A stretch of DNA of 64,000 bases, from NCBI RefSeq assembly GCF_020171805.1, contig NZ_JAIVAF010000001.1, positions 806,001-870,000 on the forward strand, written 5' to 3'. Positions 24,419-32,887 of the stretch are shown here, piece after piece. Position numbers and translations under genes: made by a program. The notes beneath the pieces were generated by a model. It was not told the DNA's origin and searched no databases. It worked only from the letters and a program-made list of their open reading frames with translations. The number at the start of each line of letters is the position of its first letter. Within the stretch, counting starts at the first letter, position 1. The DNA comes from Guptibacillus algicola (GTDB taxonomy: Bacteria; Bacillota; Bacilli; Bacillales; Guptibacillaceae).

Positions 24419-25489
24419 CTATTTAAGAGCTTTTTCGTTTAATCGATTTGTTCTACCACCAGAAATAATCCTTTGTAGTATCTCTCTGTCCAAAGTAAAG
24501 GTATCTACATTGGCGTCCTGCAATAACTCTCTTGTGTTTGAATCGTCAAAAGTTAATGTCTTCTCAAAATACTTATGAAAAACCTTCATCGGCTGATTCA
24601 ATTTAATATCTTGGTCCGTTAGGTCTCCGTCGTAATCAGTCGGTACTAGTTCTACTTGATAAAAATCAAGCGAAGATTGAATAAGATCTAATACGAGTTG
24701 ATTTGTAGGAGGAGCTGGGTTCGTAATGTGATAGATTGTACTCCGTTTTGCATGATCAAGCGCAAGCGTCAACACACTCACTACATAATCGACTGGTACT
24801 AAGTTTTGAGCGGCTTCTTCTGTACAAAGAAATTTGATCTTCTCTCCAGTAGCCTGCTTTCGTTCCAATCTCTTCTTTAGGAGTTCCAAACTTCTTATCA
24901 CTCCGTAAAGCGCAAAGGTTGTTTCAGCTTCTCCCGTCTTAGAGTCCCCGATAATAATAGACGGCCTGAAGATTGAAACATCAAAGCTCTCACTATATTC
25001 AAACACAAGGTGCTCGGCATGGCATTTACTTTCTTCATAAGGATTAACGAACGTATTGTCCTTAGGATGAAGTTCTTCACGTCCGAAGAGTTGATCTCCT
25101 AATGTGTAAGCAGTACTAACGTGATAAAACTTCTTTGTTTGAATCTCTTTTGAGAATTCCAGCACGTTTTTCGTTCCATTCACATTGATATCAAATGTTT
25201 TTTCTCGATCACCATCATCGAAAGAAAGATAAGCAGCAATGTGGTACACTGTATCGATTTTATCTTTTAATAGAGCGATCGTTTCGACCGAAACACCCAA
25301 ACGATCATCCGCTACGTTTCCTTTGATAATGGATAAATTGTTTTGTAGTTCAGTTGATAACGAATCTAGCAAACGATCAGCTTTTCGTTCATTACGAATC
25401 AACGCATAAACGTTGTGACCTTCACTCAATAACTTGATTGTAAGCTGCTTTCCTAGGAAACCAGTCGCACCTGTTAAGAGTATGTTCAT
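24419..25489 (-). CDS. NAD(P)-dependent extended-SDR reductase (NAD_binding_4/thioester-reductase-like)
   Basis: The 356-residue cytosolic protein has the Rossmann motif GATGFLGKQL near the N-terminus, HVSTAYTLGD (catalytic Ser/Thr) and Tyr-x3-Lys in NPYEESKCHAEHL. These match the NAD_binding_4 family of fatty-acyl-CoA and carboxylate reductases and epimerase-like proteins. No adenylation or carrier domain is attached, so it may act on free acyl-thioesters or sugars. The ATG at 25489 has AGTGGGGTGA 6 bases upstream; a GTG at 25498 is the alternative. It is divergent from the aldehyde dehydrogenase gene, which could share a fatty aldehyde pathway. That link is inference. Confidence 0.75.
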   Translation of the reverse strand: MNILLTGATGFLGKQLTIKLLSEGHNVYALIRNERKADRLLDSLSTELQNNLSIIKGNVADDRLGVSVETIALLKDKIDTVYHIAAYLSFDDGDREKTFDINVNGTKNVLEFSKEIQTKKFYHVSTAYTLGDQLFGREELHPKDNTFVNPYEESKCHAEHLVFEYSESFDVSIFRPSIIIGDSKTGEAETTFALYGVIRSLELLKKRLERKQATGEKIKFLCTEEAAQNLVPVDYVVSVLTLALDHAKRSTIYHITNPAPPTNQLVLDLIQSSLDFYQVELVPTDYDGDLTDQDIKLNQPMKVFHKYFEKTLTFDDSNTRELLQDANVDTFTLDREILQRIISGGRTNRLNEKALK

Positions 25490-25512
25490 GTTGTTCACCC
25501 CACTAAAACGTT

Positions 25513-25558
25513 CTATATGATTTGTCTCATTTTATATGATTGTCACATTTATATGATT
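25513..25558 (-). repeat. Three direct repeats in the divergent control region
   Basis: TATATGAT occurs three times (about 25514, 25533 and 25550) with 17-19 base spacing, two of the copies followed by TTGTC- or TGTCA-like sequence. On the minus strand they read AATCATATA. The position just upstream of the reductase gene fits an operator for an unlinked regulator. Confidence 0.4.
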
Positions 25559-25717
25559 TCTTTGCACCGTTCGTAGTTTAGCACATATACGTTTAGATTA
25601 CATTAGAAACTAGTTGGAAACTAACAATAAGGAAAAGAGTAGGTAGAAATAAGCAACTATAGAATTTTTTGTGTGCGTTTGAAACTGACGTGGAAAATCC
25701 TTCTAACATACTCCGAA

Positions 25718-25742
25718 GTTTATTCATCAACCTGAGGGGGAA
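25718..25742 (+). promoter_or_regulatory. Possible sigma-B promoter of the aldehyde dehydrogenase gene
   Basis: GTTTAT-N13-GGGGAA matches the sigma-B pattern GTTTAA-N12-15-GGGWAW at ten of twelve positions. It lies 35 bases before the start codon. Confidence 0.35.
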
Positions 25743-25776
25743 CCATCGGTAGTGTACATTAAAAGGAGGATTTCAA

Positions 25777-27234
25777 ATGTCTAACACATATACGAAACAA
25801 TATCTAAATGGAGAATGGGTTACGGGAACGAGTGATAAAACTGTAACAAATTATAATCCATTTTCTCGTGAAGAACTATTCACACTACAATCGGCTTCTG
25901 AAGAAGATCTGGATCGCGCATATAAATCAGCGAAAGAAGCTCAAAAGTCTTGGGCTCAAACAACGCCTGGAAAGCGACAGCAAATTATTGATAAAGTAGC
26001 TGCCATTATGACGGAACGAAAAGAAGAACTCATCGACTGGCTTGTAAAAGAGTCAGGAAGTACGAAGATCAAGGCGAATGTGGAATGGGCGGCAGCTACT
26101 CGAATCGTAAAAGAATCCGCTTCTTTTCCTTATCGTATGAAGGGTCAAATCGCACCATCAGATACTCCAGGTAAAGAAAATCGGATCTATAAGAGTGCGA
26201 AAGGAGTTATCGGTGTAATCGGACCATGGAACTTCCCGCTACACCTCTCCATGCGTTCCGTCGCTCCAGCACTAGCTGCAGGAAATACTGTTGTACTTAA
26301 ACCTGCATCAGAAACACCAGTCACAGCAGGCTTTCTAATCGCAGAGTTATTTGAGGAAGCAGGACTACCGAAAGGTGTGCTTAACGTCGTTGCTGGGCGT
26401 GGTTCAGAAATCGGCGATGCCTTTGTCACTCATCCTATTCCGAAACTGATCTCCTTCACTGGTTCGACTGAAGTTGGAAAGCATATCGGTGAACTAGCAG
26501 GGAAACACATTAAGGAAACGGCATTAGAGCTTGGTGGGAACAACGTCTTTATCGTTCTAGATGATGCAGATATCGATCAAGCGGCTGAAGCAGCAGCATT
26601 CGGGAAATTCCTCCATCAGGGTCAAATTTGTATGGCGATTAACCGCATCGTTGTTCACGAAAGTATTCATGATGAGTTTGTTGATGCGTTCAAAGAAAAA
26701 GTCGCATCTCTACAATCGGGCGACCCTGCTGATGCAACTACAGCAGTTGGACCTCTTATTAATAACGATGCAGTGGAACGTATTCAAGAGTCTCTTAACA
26801 CATCTCTTGAACAGGGAGCTGAAAAAATTCTCGGTGGTGAAGTTGAAGGTAATGTCATGAAGCCTGTGATTCTTACAAACGTTACGAACGATATGCCGAT
26901 CGCGAAAGATGAAATCTTCGGCGCTGTAGCCCCGATCATTACGTTCAGCACAGAAGAAGAAGCGATTGAAATTGCAAATGGTTCTCCATATGGTCTTAGT
27001 GGTTCCGTTCACTCTCGCGACTTAAATCGTGGTGTTCAAGTAGCACATCAAATCGAAACAGGGATGGTTCACATCAACGACCAACCCGTAAACGATGAAG
27101 CACACATGGCATTCGGTGGTGAAAAAGAGTCTGGACTCGGTCGATTTGGCGGAGAATGGGCGTTAGATAAGTTTACAACAGTGAAGTGGATATCTGTTCA
27201 ACAAGAACGTCGTCAGTATCCGTTTTTTAAATAA
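25777..27234 (+). CDS. Aldehyde dehydrogenase (YfmT-like)
   Basis: The 485-residue cytosolic NAD(P)-dependent aldehyde dehydrogenase has Asn152 (GPWNFP), Glu251 (ETALELGGNN) and nucleophile Cys285 (HQGQICMAINR). It ends with GLGRFGGEWALDKFTTVKW, typical of the family. Length and sequence fit the benzaldehyde/vanillin dehydrogenase subgroup that includes YfmT of B. subtilis; the natural substrate is not clear. AAAGGAGGA precedes the ATG. It is divergent from the reductase gene and possibly stress-induced through the sigma-B-like promoter at 25718-25742. Confidence 0.9.
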   Translation: MSNTYTKQYLNGEWVTGTSDKTVTNYNPFSREELFTLQSASEEDLDRAYKSAKEAQKSWAQTTPGKRQQIIDKVAAIMTERKEELIDWLVKESGSTKIKANVEWAAATRIVKESASFPYRMKGQIAPSDTPGKENRIYKSAKGVIGVIGPWNFPLHLSMRSVAPALAAGNTVVLKPASETPVTAGFLIAELFEEAGLPKGVLNVVAGRGSEIGDAFVTHPIPKLISFTGSTEVGKHIGELAGKHIKETALELGGNNVFIVLDDADIDQAAEAAAFGKFLHQGQICMAINRIVVHESIHDEFVDAFKEKVASLQSGDPADATTAVGPLINNDAVERIQESLNTSLEQGAEKILGGEVEGNVMKPVILTNVTNDMPIAKDEIFGAVAPIITFSTEEEAIEIANGSPYGLSGSVHSRDLNRGVQVAHQIETGMVHINDQPVNDEAHMAFGGEKESGLGRFGGEWALDKFTTVKWISVQQERRQYPFFK

Positions 27235-27240
27235 GTATTT

Positions 27241-27273
27241 AAGAAGCCCTCGAAGTTGTTCGAGGGCTTCTTT
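27241..27273 (+). terminator. Intrinsic terminator
   Basis: AGAAGCCCTCGAA and TTCGAGGGCTTCT form a perfect 13-bp stem with a GTTG loop, just after the aldehyde dehydrogenase stop. Confidence 0.85.
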
Positions 27274-27334
27274 GTGGTCATTTTAGATAGGTCTCTAGAA
27301 TTTCCTAGTCAGAATCAATTTACAGAAAGCTTTT

Positions 27335-28357
27335 CTAAACATTTTGCTTAACAGATTTAAAATCCGATTCCTTAACCTGAATATGCTTCTCTTTTTCTTT
27401 TAGTTCATTCTTACGCGAGGTCTTTGATATTTTCAAATTCTGGTTTGAATCAATACTAGATTGGTACCCAACTATACATAATTGAATAGCAATACTACTC
27501 AATGCAAAAAACAAAACTGGCACTAGCGGAATCCATGGGTCAGTGGCTACTAAAGGGAGATAACTTCCGATTAACCCAGACCACTCATACGAAATGGAAT
27601 TTTTCTCAACTGGTGTGAATGGGCTAAATGATATGTATGTACCACCGAAAAACAAGTTTAAGACTCCAAGATGAGCCAGAATTAATAAAGCATTAACAAC
27701 ATTTTGACCGAAAGAGACGAACAATACAGGTTTGATGTATGGAAATATGTGATTTTTGAATACATGTAATCGACTTCCACCGAGGATCTTTGCTCCATCA
27801 ACAAACGGTTTAGTATAAAAACGTTCCATTTCTTCACTTAAAAATAATGTGAGTGAAGGAATAGCGATGATCGTCATAATAAACACTTGAAAAACCACTT
27901 GTTCGGAGAACGTAAATTGGAAACCATCAATACTCATCGTTACGACTGAAACAAGCATAAAATAGGTAAATAGTGTTGATGGGATGAAACTAAATGATTG
28001 GCTGAATTCTTTTATGATATGCTTCAATCTCTTAAAATACAGTGTCACGATCAGGCTAAGAAATAATGAAATAAAAACTCTACCAATGCTCACGCATATC
28101 GCTGCACCCAACGTATATTTAGCTCCATGAATAATAATATGTGCCAAATCGTAACCGTCTGTGTCCGTACCTAAAGGGTGAGCTAGAGAAGGAGGAAACG
28201 GGGCAGAACTAATCGCCTCTCCCTCACTATTGTATCTAGTGTTCTCTTGAATGATTTCTTCTCCATAAATAAACCCGTTCAATATACTACTAAAAAGCAG
28301 TATAGCAATAAACATGAATCCAATTAAAAATGGTGGACTCTTAAATGCGTTCCTCAT
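27335..28357 (-). CDS. OppC/DppC-type ABC transporter permease
   Basis: The 340-residue membrane protein has an N-terminal helix, the extracytoplasmic SLAHPLGTDTDGYDLAHIII segment typical of OppC/DppC proteins, several further helices, and the ATPase-contact loop FVDGAKILGGSRLHVFKNHIFP (EAA-like). The C-terminal 45 residues form an unusual Lys/Glu-rich cytoplasmic tail. It should pair with the OppB-type protein of the preceding gene, 13 bases upstream. No binding protein or ATPase is encoded nearby, so these must come from elsewhere in the genome. Peptide, nickel or another oligopeptide-like substrate is possible. Confidence 0.8.
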   Translation of the reverse strand: MRNAFKSPPFLIGFMFIAILLFSSILNGFIYGEEIIQENTRYNSEGEAISSAPFPPSLAHPLGTDTDGYDLAHIIIHGAKYTLGAAICVSIGRVFISLFLSLIVTLYFKRLKHIIKEFSQSFSFIPSTLFTYFMLVSVVTMSIDGFQFTFSEQVVFQVFIMTIIAIPSLTLFLSEEMERFYTKPFVDGAKILGGSRLHVFKNHIFPYIKPVLFVSFGQNVVNALLILAHLGVLNLFFGGTYISFSPFTPVEKNSISYEWSGLIGSYLPLVATDPWIPLVPVLFFALSSIAIQLCIVGYQSSIDSNQNLKISKTSRKNELKEKEKHIQVKESDFKSVKQNV

Positions 28358-28370
28358 TCTTTTTCCCCTC

Positions 28371-29207
28371 TCACGAAGGTAATCTTTTATTGAGGATCAC
28401 CCGAAATAGTAGCAAAATCACAAACAACGGAGTATATAACAATATTAAAGAGGTCATCAAAACTTCAGGTGAAAGATAATTATAAATAAACATGAACACA
28501 CCATTGCTGTTTAATAAATATTCGATGATTAGTTGACTCGAAAGCATGATCCAAATAATCTGATTGATATTATTAAATAAGGTTAATAAAACATTAGGAA
28601 AAATATGCTTAAGTATTATTGTTTTCCAGGCTATGCCCTTTGATCTAGCAAGTTCCACATAACTTTTAAACCTTTCTTCGTCGAACGCGATAACCAACAT
28701 CCGGAAAAGATAGAGTGTTGGTAAGATACTCATAAGAAAAATAGGTAAGAAGTAAATTTGCTCACCTGGCATAGTTGTAAAATTCAACAACAAATACCCC
28801 GTTTTCTTATAGAGACTAACAACAAGGACTTGGATTAACAGAAGCAAAAAGATATCTGGTACGCCTTCCAAAATAGAAATCGAGTAACGTATTTTATGTA
28901 AAACATCTCTTTTCAGAAGGAAAACTAGTAAAACTAACATTACAGCACCAATTAGGGATATAACCAACGAACCTAGTAAGATGATTAAAGAATAACTAAC
29001 AGGAGTAAATAGATAAGGAAATAAACCCCTCTCACTTAGACCGATCGAATATGTAAGCTGAGCAGGATTAAATATTGCTTTTAGTAATCCTCCTAACTCT
29101 TTAAGGTAGAGGCTTATATTCATACTTATCCCTTCAAATAGGAATGGAAGTGCCCCTATAAAAATGAAACCAATGATTGTTAATATGTATTGGCGGATAT
29201 AACTCAT
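28371..29207 (-). CDS. OppB/DppB-type ABC transporter permease
   Basis: The 278-residue protein has about six membrane helices, a TPVSYSLIILLGSLVISL segment typical of DppB proteins, and the EAA-like loop YVELARSKGIAWKTIILKHIFPN. It is the partner of the DppC-type permease directly downstream. The ribosome site is weak; AAAGGG lies 17 bases upstream of the ATG at 29207. The N-terminal extracytoplasmic part is shorter than in typical OppB (about 305 residues). It follows the SfnG gene after a terminator, so it is probably a separate transcript. Confidence 0.8.
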   Translation of the reverse strand: MSYIRQYILTIIGFIFIGALPFLFEGISMNISLYLKELGGLLKAIFNPAQLTYSIGLSERGLFPYLFTPVSYSLIILLGSLVISLIGAVMLVLLVFLLKRDVLHKIRYSISILEGVPDIFLLLLIQVLVVSLYKKTGYLLLNFTTMPGEQIYFLPIFLMSILPTLYLFRMLVIAFDEERFKSYVELARSKGIAWKTIILKHIFPNVLLTLFNNINQIIWIMLSSQLIIEYLLNSNGVFMFIYNYLSPEVLMTSLILLYTPLFVILLLFRVILNKRLPS

Positions 29208-29340
29208 AAGATCATGGTTCCAACCCTTTCTTATTAGTACTCGACTTCATTTTATCGTTCCTAATATTATTCGTTTTGGTAAGCCTCTTATCAAAAATCT
29301 TAGCATACCGTTTTACAAAAATATACATTTATTAACACCA

Positions 29341-29388
29341 AAAAGCCGCCTCGGCACTGCTTACATATTTCTAACGAGGCGACTTGAA
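29341..29388 (-). terminator. Terminator of the SfnG gene
   Basis: On the minus strand GTCGCCTCG (29383-29375) pairs with CGAGGCGGC (29353-29345, one G-T) around a 21-base loop and is followed by T5. Confidence 0.6.
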
Positions 29389-29478
29389 CTCAATCTATAA
29401 TTTTTTGCTTCTAACTAATGTAAGGAATGAGTCACGTACCTGCGATTGTTTACTACTAAAGTGCAATCCCTTTCACTA

Positions 29479-30570
29479 CTAAACCTCTATACTCTCTTTC
29501 TCCAATAACTTTTCCTTTTCCTTCACAAGCGGTATAACTTCTTTCCCAAAACGTTCGAGGTCTTCTTCATAATTGAAGTGTGCTGTTAATATGACTTCGA
29601 TTCCTATTTTCTTTAATTCTATAATTCTAGCAGCTACTTGTTCAGGTGTACCAATCAAACCAGTCTTGAACCCATCATTATACTGGACGAGATCTTCAAT
29701 ACTAGAATTAGCCCACATACCTTCTTTATCACTCGTTGATTGGCCAGCTTCCTTCACAGATTGTCTAAATCCTTCAACAGCTTCTACATCCTTATAACCG
29801 ACTATGTCACGGAGAAGCTGATGTGCTTCTTCTTCTGTATCTCTTACGATCGCAAATCCATGTGCAGCAAACTTTATAGAGCGTCCTTCTTCTTTCGCTA
29901 AAGCGCTAACTTCGTCGATTTGCTTCTTAAACCCTCCGAGCGAATTTCCATTCATAAAGTAATAATCAGATACTCTTCCAGCCATTTGTTTCGCAGCTGT
30001 TGAGTTTCCTCCCTGGAAAATTGGTAGTTTACCTTCTTGAACAGGTTTCGGTTTTAAAGGCGCATCGTTTATTCTGTAAAAATCCCCTTTAAATGAAGCT
30101 GTTTCTTCTGTCCACAACTCACGAAGCACTCGGATGAACTCCTCTGAACGTCGGTATCGTTCATCATGTTCGAGCCAAGGTTCTCCGTATTTAGTAAACT
30201 CCTCTTTAAACCAACCACTCACAACATTTACTGCCGCTCTTCCATTACTAATGTGATCAAGAGTTGCTAGCATCTTTGCATAGACACCTGGGTGCCATAG
30301 TCCTGGGTGAACGGCTGATATTAATTTGATTTTCTCTGTAGAAGCGGCTAGCGCTGAGGCAAGTGTAATCGCTTCTAGTTGATTTTCTGCTCCATAACTT
30401 GCGATAAACCGTGTTTGTAACAATGCAAAGTCATATCCTGCTTCCTCTGCAATTTGTGCGTATCGTTTATTCGCTTCAAAACTCCAATCTGTTTTCTGAG
30501 GAAGCTTAGAAACAACTAGACCACCACTAACATTTGGTACCCAATAAGCAAACTCCAAATTTTTCGCCAC
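29479..30570 (-). CDS. sfnG: Dimethylsulfone monooxygenase-like flavoprotein (SfnG type)
   Basis: The 363-residue FMNH2-dependent luciferase-like monooxygenase begins FAYWVPNVSGGLVVSKLPQ and carries the family stretches LLQTRFIASYG and NVVSGWFKEEF. It is very close in pattern to SfnG, which converts dimethylsulfone to methanesulfinate for sulfur assimilation. The FMN reductase partner is not in this window. The start is a GTG at 30570, with AAAGGAG about 10 bases upstream. A SAM-I riboswitch lies upstream, so it should be made under sulfur or SAM limitation, consistent with a sulfur-scavenging role. Confidence 0.85.
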   Translation of the reverse strand: MAKNLEFAYWVPNVSGGLVVSKLPQKTDWSFEANKRYAQIAEEAGYDFALLQTRFIASYGAENQLEAITLASALAASTEKIKLISAVHPGLWHPGVYAKMLATLDHISNGRAAVNVVSGWFKEEFTKYGEPWLEHDERYRRSEEFIRVLRELWTEETASFKGDFYRINDAPLKPKPVQEGKLPIFQGGNSTAAKQMAGRVSDYYFMNGNSLGGFKKQIDEVSALAKEEGRSIKFAAHGFAIVRDTEEEAHQLLRDIVGYKDVEAVEGFRQSVKEAGQSTSDKEGMWANSSIEDLVQYNDGFKTGLIGTPEQVAARIIELKKIGIEVILTAHFNYEEDLERFGKEVIPLVKEKEKLLEKESIEV

Positions 30571-30597
30571 TTTAACCGTCTCCTTTCATAAGTAGAC

Positions 30598-30643
30598 GGA
30601 CATTCCCAGGTCATGGTACATTAATTAATGATCTGGTATGTCC
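30598..30643. repeat. Hairpin in the SfnG leader
   Basis: GGACAT, CCAG and TCAT at 30598-30614 pair with ATGA, CTGG and ATGTCC at 30628-30643 (with small mismatches), around a loop of about 13 bases. It lies between the riboswitch terminator and the start codon. It may be an operator or RNA structure. Confidence 0.4.
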
Positions 30644-30670
30644 GTATGTGCTAAACGCTCAGATCGACCT

Positions 30671-30708
30671 AGAGAAGGAGTGTAGCCGCACTTCTTCTCT
30701 TTTTTTTT
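30671..30708 (+). terminator. Plus-strand intrinsic terminator in the SfnG leader
   Basis: AGAGAAGGAGTG pairs fully with CACTTCTTCTCT (one G-T) around TAGCCG, and T9 follows on the plus strand. No plus-strand gene lies just upstream, so it would stop antisense transcription. Confidence 0.6.
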
Positions 30709-30721
30709 ACCTATGAATGCA

Positions 30722-30762
30722 ATAAAAAACCCCCTCTGCTTTCACGAAGCAAGAAGGGGTGA
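30722..30762 (-). terminator. S-box expression platform terminator
   Basis: On the minus strand ACCCCTTCTTGCTT pairs with AAGC-GA-GGGGGT around a 5-base loop, followed by T6ATT. It lies just downstream of the SAM-I aptamer and upstream of the SfnG gene. Confidence 0.75.
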
Positions 30763-30797
30763 CAGTACGATATCATGAATATAGAAATCGTTGCACA

Positions 30798-30902
30798 TCC
30801 TTCTCATCTTCGGAATGAATCCTCTGAAATTGGCACCGTACGCATAAGCGTTGGTTGCCGAGACATCGTCGGGTCAGTCCCTCCGTCTCTCTTGATAAGA
30901 AG
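30798..30902 (-). ncRNA. SAM-I (S-box) riboswitch aptamer
   Basis: The minus strand reads CTTATCAAGAGAG, GGAGGGACTGACCCGA, CGGCAACC, then GGTGCCAATTTC and GATGAGAAGG. These are the conserved blocks of the S-box, including the kink-turn GGAGGGA and the CGGCAACC loop. CTTATC (30899-30894) pairs with GATGAG (30808-30803) to close P1. A terminator follows at 30722-30762. It should switch off SfnG when SAM is high. Confidence 0.9.
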
Positions 30903-30984
30903 TCAATATTTTATTAAATTGTTATGGCTTATAATAAGTGGCGCCATATAAAATGTCAAGTGAGTTTACTAACTTTTCTAACTA

Positions 30985-31923
30985 TTATTCTTCAGAATCA
31001 GAAACCGAGTCTTTTGTTACCAACTTTAGAGGTACTGGAATTGTATCTTTCACGTCATTCCCTTGAAGAACATCCTTCGCTGCTTGAACAGCAAGTGATC
31101 CAATCTTCTCAGGCTGCTGTGCAACTGTGGCAGATAACTTTCCGTCTTTAATACTATTGATCGCATCTTCATTTCCATCGAAACCAACGACGAGAACGTC
31201 CTTCCCAGAGCTCTGAATCGCTTGGAATGCACCTAATGCCATTTCATCATTGTGAGCAAAAACAGCTTCGATACCAGGATTTCCTTGCAACAAGTTTTCC
31301 ATCGTGTTCAACCCTTCTGTTCGATCAAAATTAGCCGTTTGTTTTGCCACAACGTCTAACTTCTCATCAGCAATATTGTGAAAACCTGAGCCACGTTCTC
31401 GAGTGGCTGATGCACCAGGGACCCCTTCTAACTCAGCCACTTTTGCTCCTTCACCAAGCTTCTCAACTACAAACTTACCTGCCATCTCGCCACCTTTTTC
31501 GTTATCTGAGCTGACGAGCGTTGCAACCTCACCCTCTTCAGCGGAACGGTCGAGCGTAACAACTGGAATACCAAGACTATTTGCGGATTGAACAGCTGTT
31601 GAGATTGCAGACGAATCTGTTGGGTTGATCAATAAGGCATCGACACCTTGTTGAATCAAATCTTGAACATCGTTGATTTGTTTGGCAGCATCGTTTTGAG
31701 CATCAACAACAACAACTTCCATTCCCTGCGCCTTTGCTTCTGCTTCCACACCGTTTTTCATCGAAACGAAGAACGGGTTGTTCAATGTAGATACTGATAA
31801 TCCTAATTTAATATCTTCAAGGTTTGTTTTCTTATCAGGCTTCGCCCATTCTGGCGGTTGAAGTGAGCACGCTCCTAGCAAAAGAAGTGACAAACTGAGC
31901 AGTAGTGGTAGTATTTTCTTCAT
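30985..31923 (-). CDS. rbsB: Ribose ABC transporter substrate-binding lipoprotein
   Basis: The 312-residue extracytoplasmic protein has a lipoprotein signal ending in LLGAC, then a periplasmic-binding type 1 sugar domain (IKLGLSVSTLNNPFFVSMK, DAQNDAAKQINDVQDLI, FAHNDEMALGAFQAI, VVGFDGNEDAI). It is last in the rbsRKDACB operon and 10 bases after rbsC, with AGGAGGG before the ATG. It captures ribose and delivers it to RbsC. No strong terminator is evident before the S-box on the same strand. Confidence 0.9.
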   Translation of the reverse strand: MKKILPLLLSLSLLLLGACSLQPPEWAKPDKKTNLEDIKLGLSVSTLNNPFFVSMKNGVEAEAKAQGMEVVVVDAQNDAAKQINDVQDLIQQGVDALLINPTDSSAISTAVQSANSLGIPVVTLDRSAEEGEVATLVSSDNEKGGEMAGKFVVEKLGEGAKVAELEGVPGASATRERGSGFHNIADEKLDVVAKQTANFDRTEGLNTMENLLQGNPGIEAVFAHNDEMALGAFQAIQSSGKDVLVVGFDGNEDAINSIKDGKLSATVAQQPEKIGSLAVQAAKDVLQGNDVKDTIPVPLKLVTKDSVSDSEE

Positions 31924-31933
31924 TGTAACCCTC

Positions 31934-32887
31934 CTAAGCTGCTTTCTTTCGATCGATTAATACTGCGATGATGATGACGACACCTTTTACCACCATCTGG
32001 AAGAAAGATGAAACGCCAAGCAAGTTCAAACCATTATTCAATGTACCGATAATAAGTGCACCGATCAGCGTGCCGATAATTAACCCACGACCACCAGATA
32101 AACTTGTCCCGCCTAGTACGACCGCTGCGATTGCATCAAGTTCGTACGATGTTCCTGCAGTCGGCTGTGCAGAGTTAAGGCGTGATGTGAGAATCGCTCC
32201 TGCAAGTGCAGAAAGCAACCCAGCAAGTGAGTACACCATAATTTTAATGCGAGATACTTTAATACCTGAAATAAGTGCAGCTTTCTCGTTACCACCGATC
32301 GCGTATGTTTTACGACCAAACGGCGTTTTGTGAAGAATGACCCAAAGAACTGCAAATGACAGAAGCATAGTTATAGCTGGGACTGGAATTCCTAGAAAAT
32401 ACCCTCTTCCAAACAACTGAAATGCATAGCTGTCTCCAAGTCCTGTGATTGGATTTCCATCCGTGTAGACGAGCGTTAATCCACGAAACATCGTCATTGT
32501 AGCAAGTGTTGCGATAAATGGAGCCATTTTTCCTTTTGTAATCAGTAGACCGTTTACCATACCCATTACTGCCCCAAGCAGACATCCAATAAGGATGGCG
32601 AGGATTGGATCTATCCCTGACACCATCATTCCTGCCATCAACGCACTAGACAGTGCAAGAATTGACCCAACGGATAAGTCGATCCCCCCTGTTAAGATGA
32701 CGAACGTCATCCCATAAGCGATGAGAGCGTTGATTGCCACCTGTCTAAGCAGATTCAGTAAGTTCAATGGTTCAAGAAAGCTAGGGTTGATAATTGAAAC
32801 GGTTGCTACAAGTACAAGCAATCCGACTAGCGGTCCGAGCTTTTGCATGAGATTTCCCACGTGGTTATTAGTAAGTACCTTATTCAT
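31934..32887 (-). CDS. rbsC: Ribose ABC transporter permease
   Basis: The 317-residue membrane protein has about 8-10 helices with the branched-sugar permease pattern: [20 protein letters not shown] near the N-terminus, [21 protein letters not shown] as the ATPase-contact loop, and [19 protein letters not shown]. It matches RbsC of Bacillus closely in length and order. It overlaps the last 8 bases of rbsA, indicating translational coupling. It forms the channel for ribose with RbsA and RbsB. Confidence 0.9.
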   Translation of the reverse strand: MNKVLTNNHVGNLMQKLGPLVGLLVLVATVSIINPSFLEPLNLLNLLRQVAINALIAYGMTFVILTGGIDLSVGSILALSSALMAGMMVSGIDPILAILIGCLLGAVMGMVNGLLITKGKMAPFIATLATMTMFRGLTLVYTDGNPITGLGDSYAFQLFGRGYFLGIPVPAITMLLSFAVLWVILHKTPFGRKTYAIGGNEKAALISGIKVSRIKIMVYSLAGLLSALAGAILTSRLNSAQPTAGTSYELDAIAAVVLGGTSLSGGRGLIIGTLIGALIIGTLNNGLNLLGVSSFFQMVVKGVVIIIAVLIDRKKAA

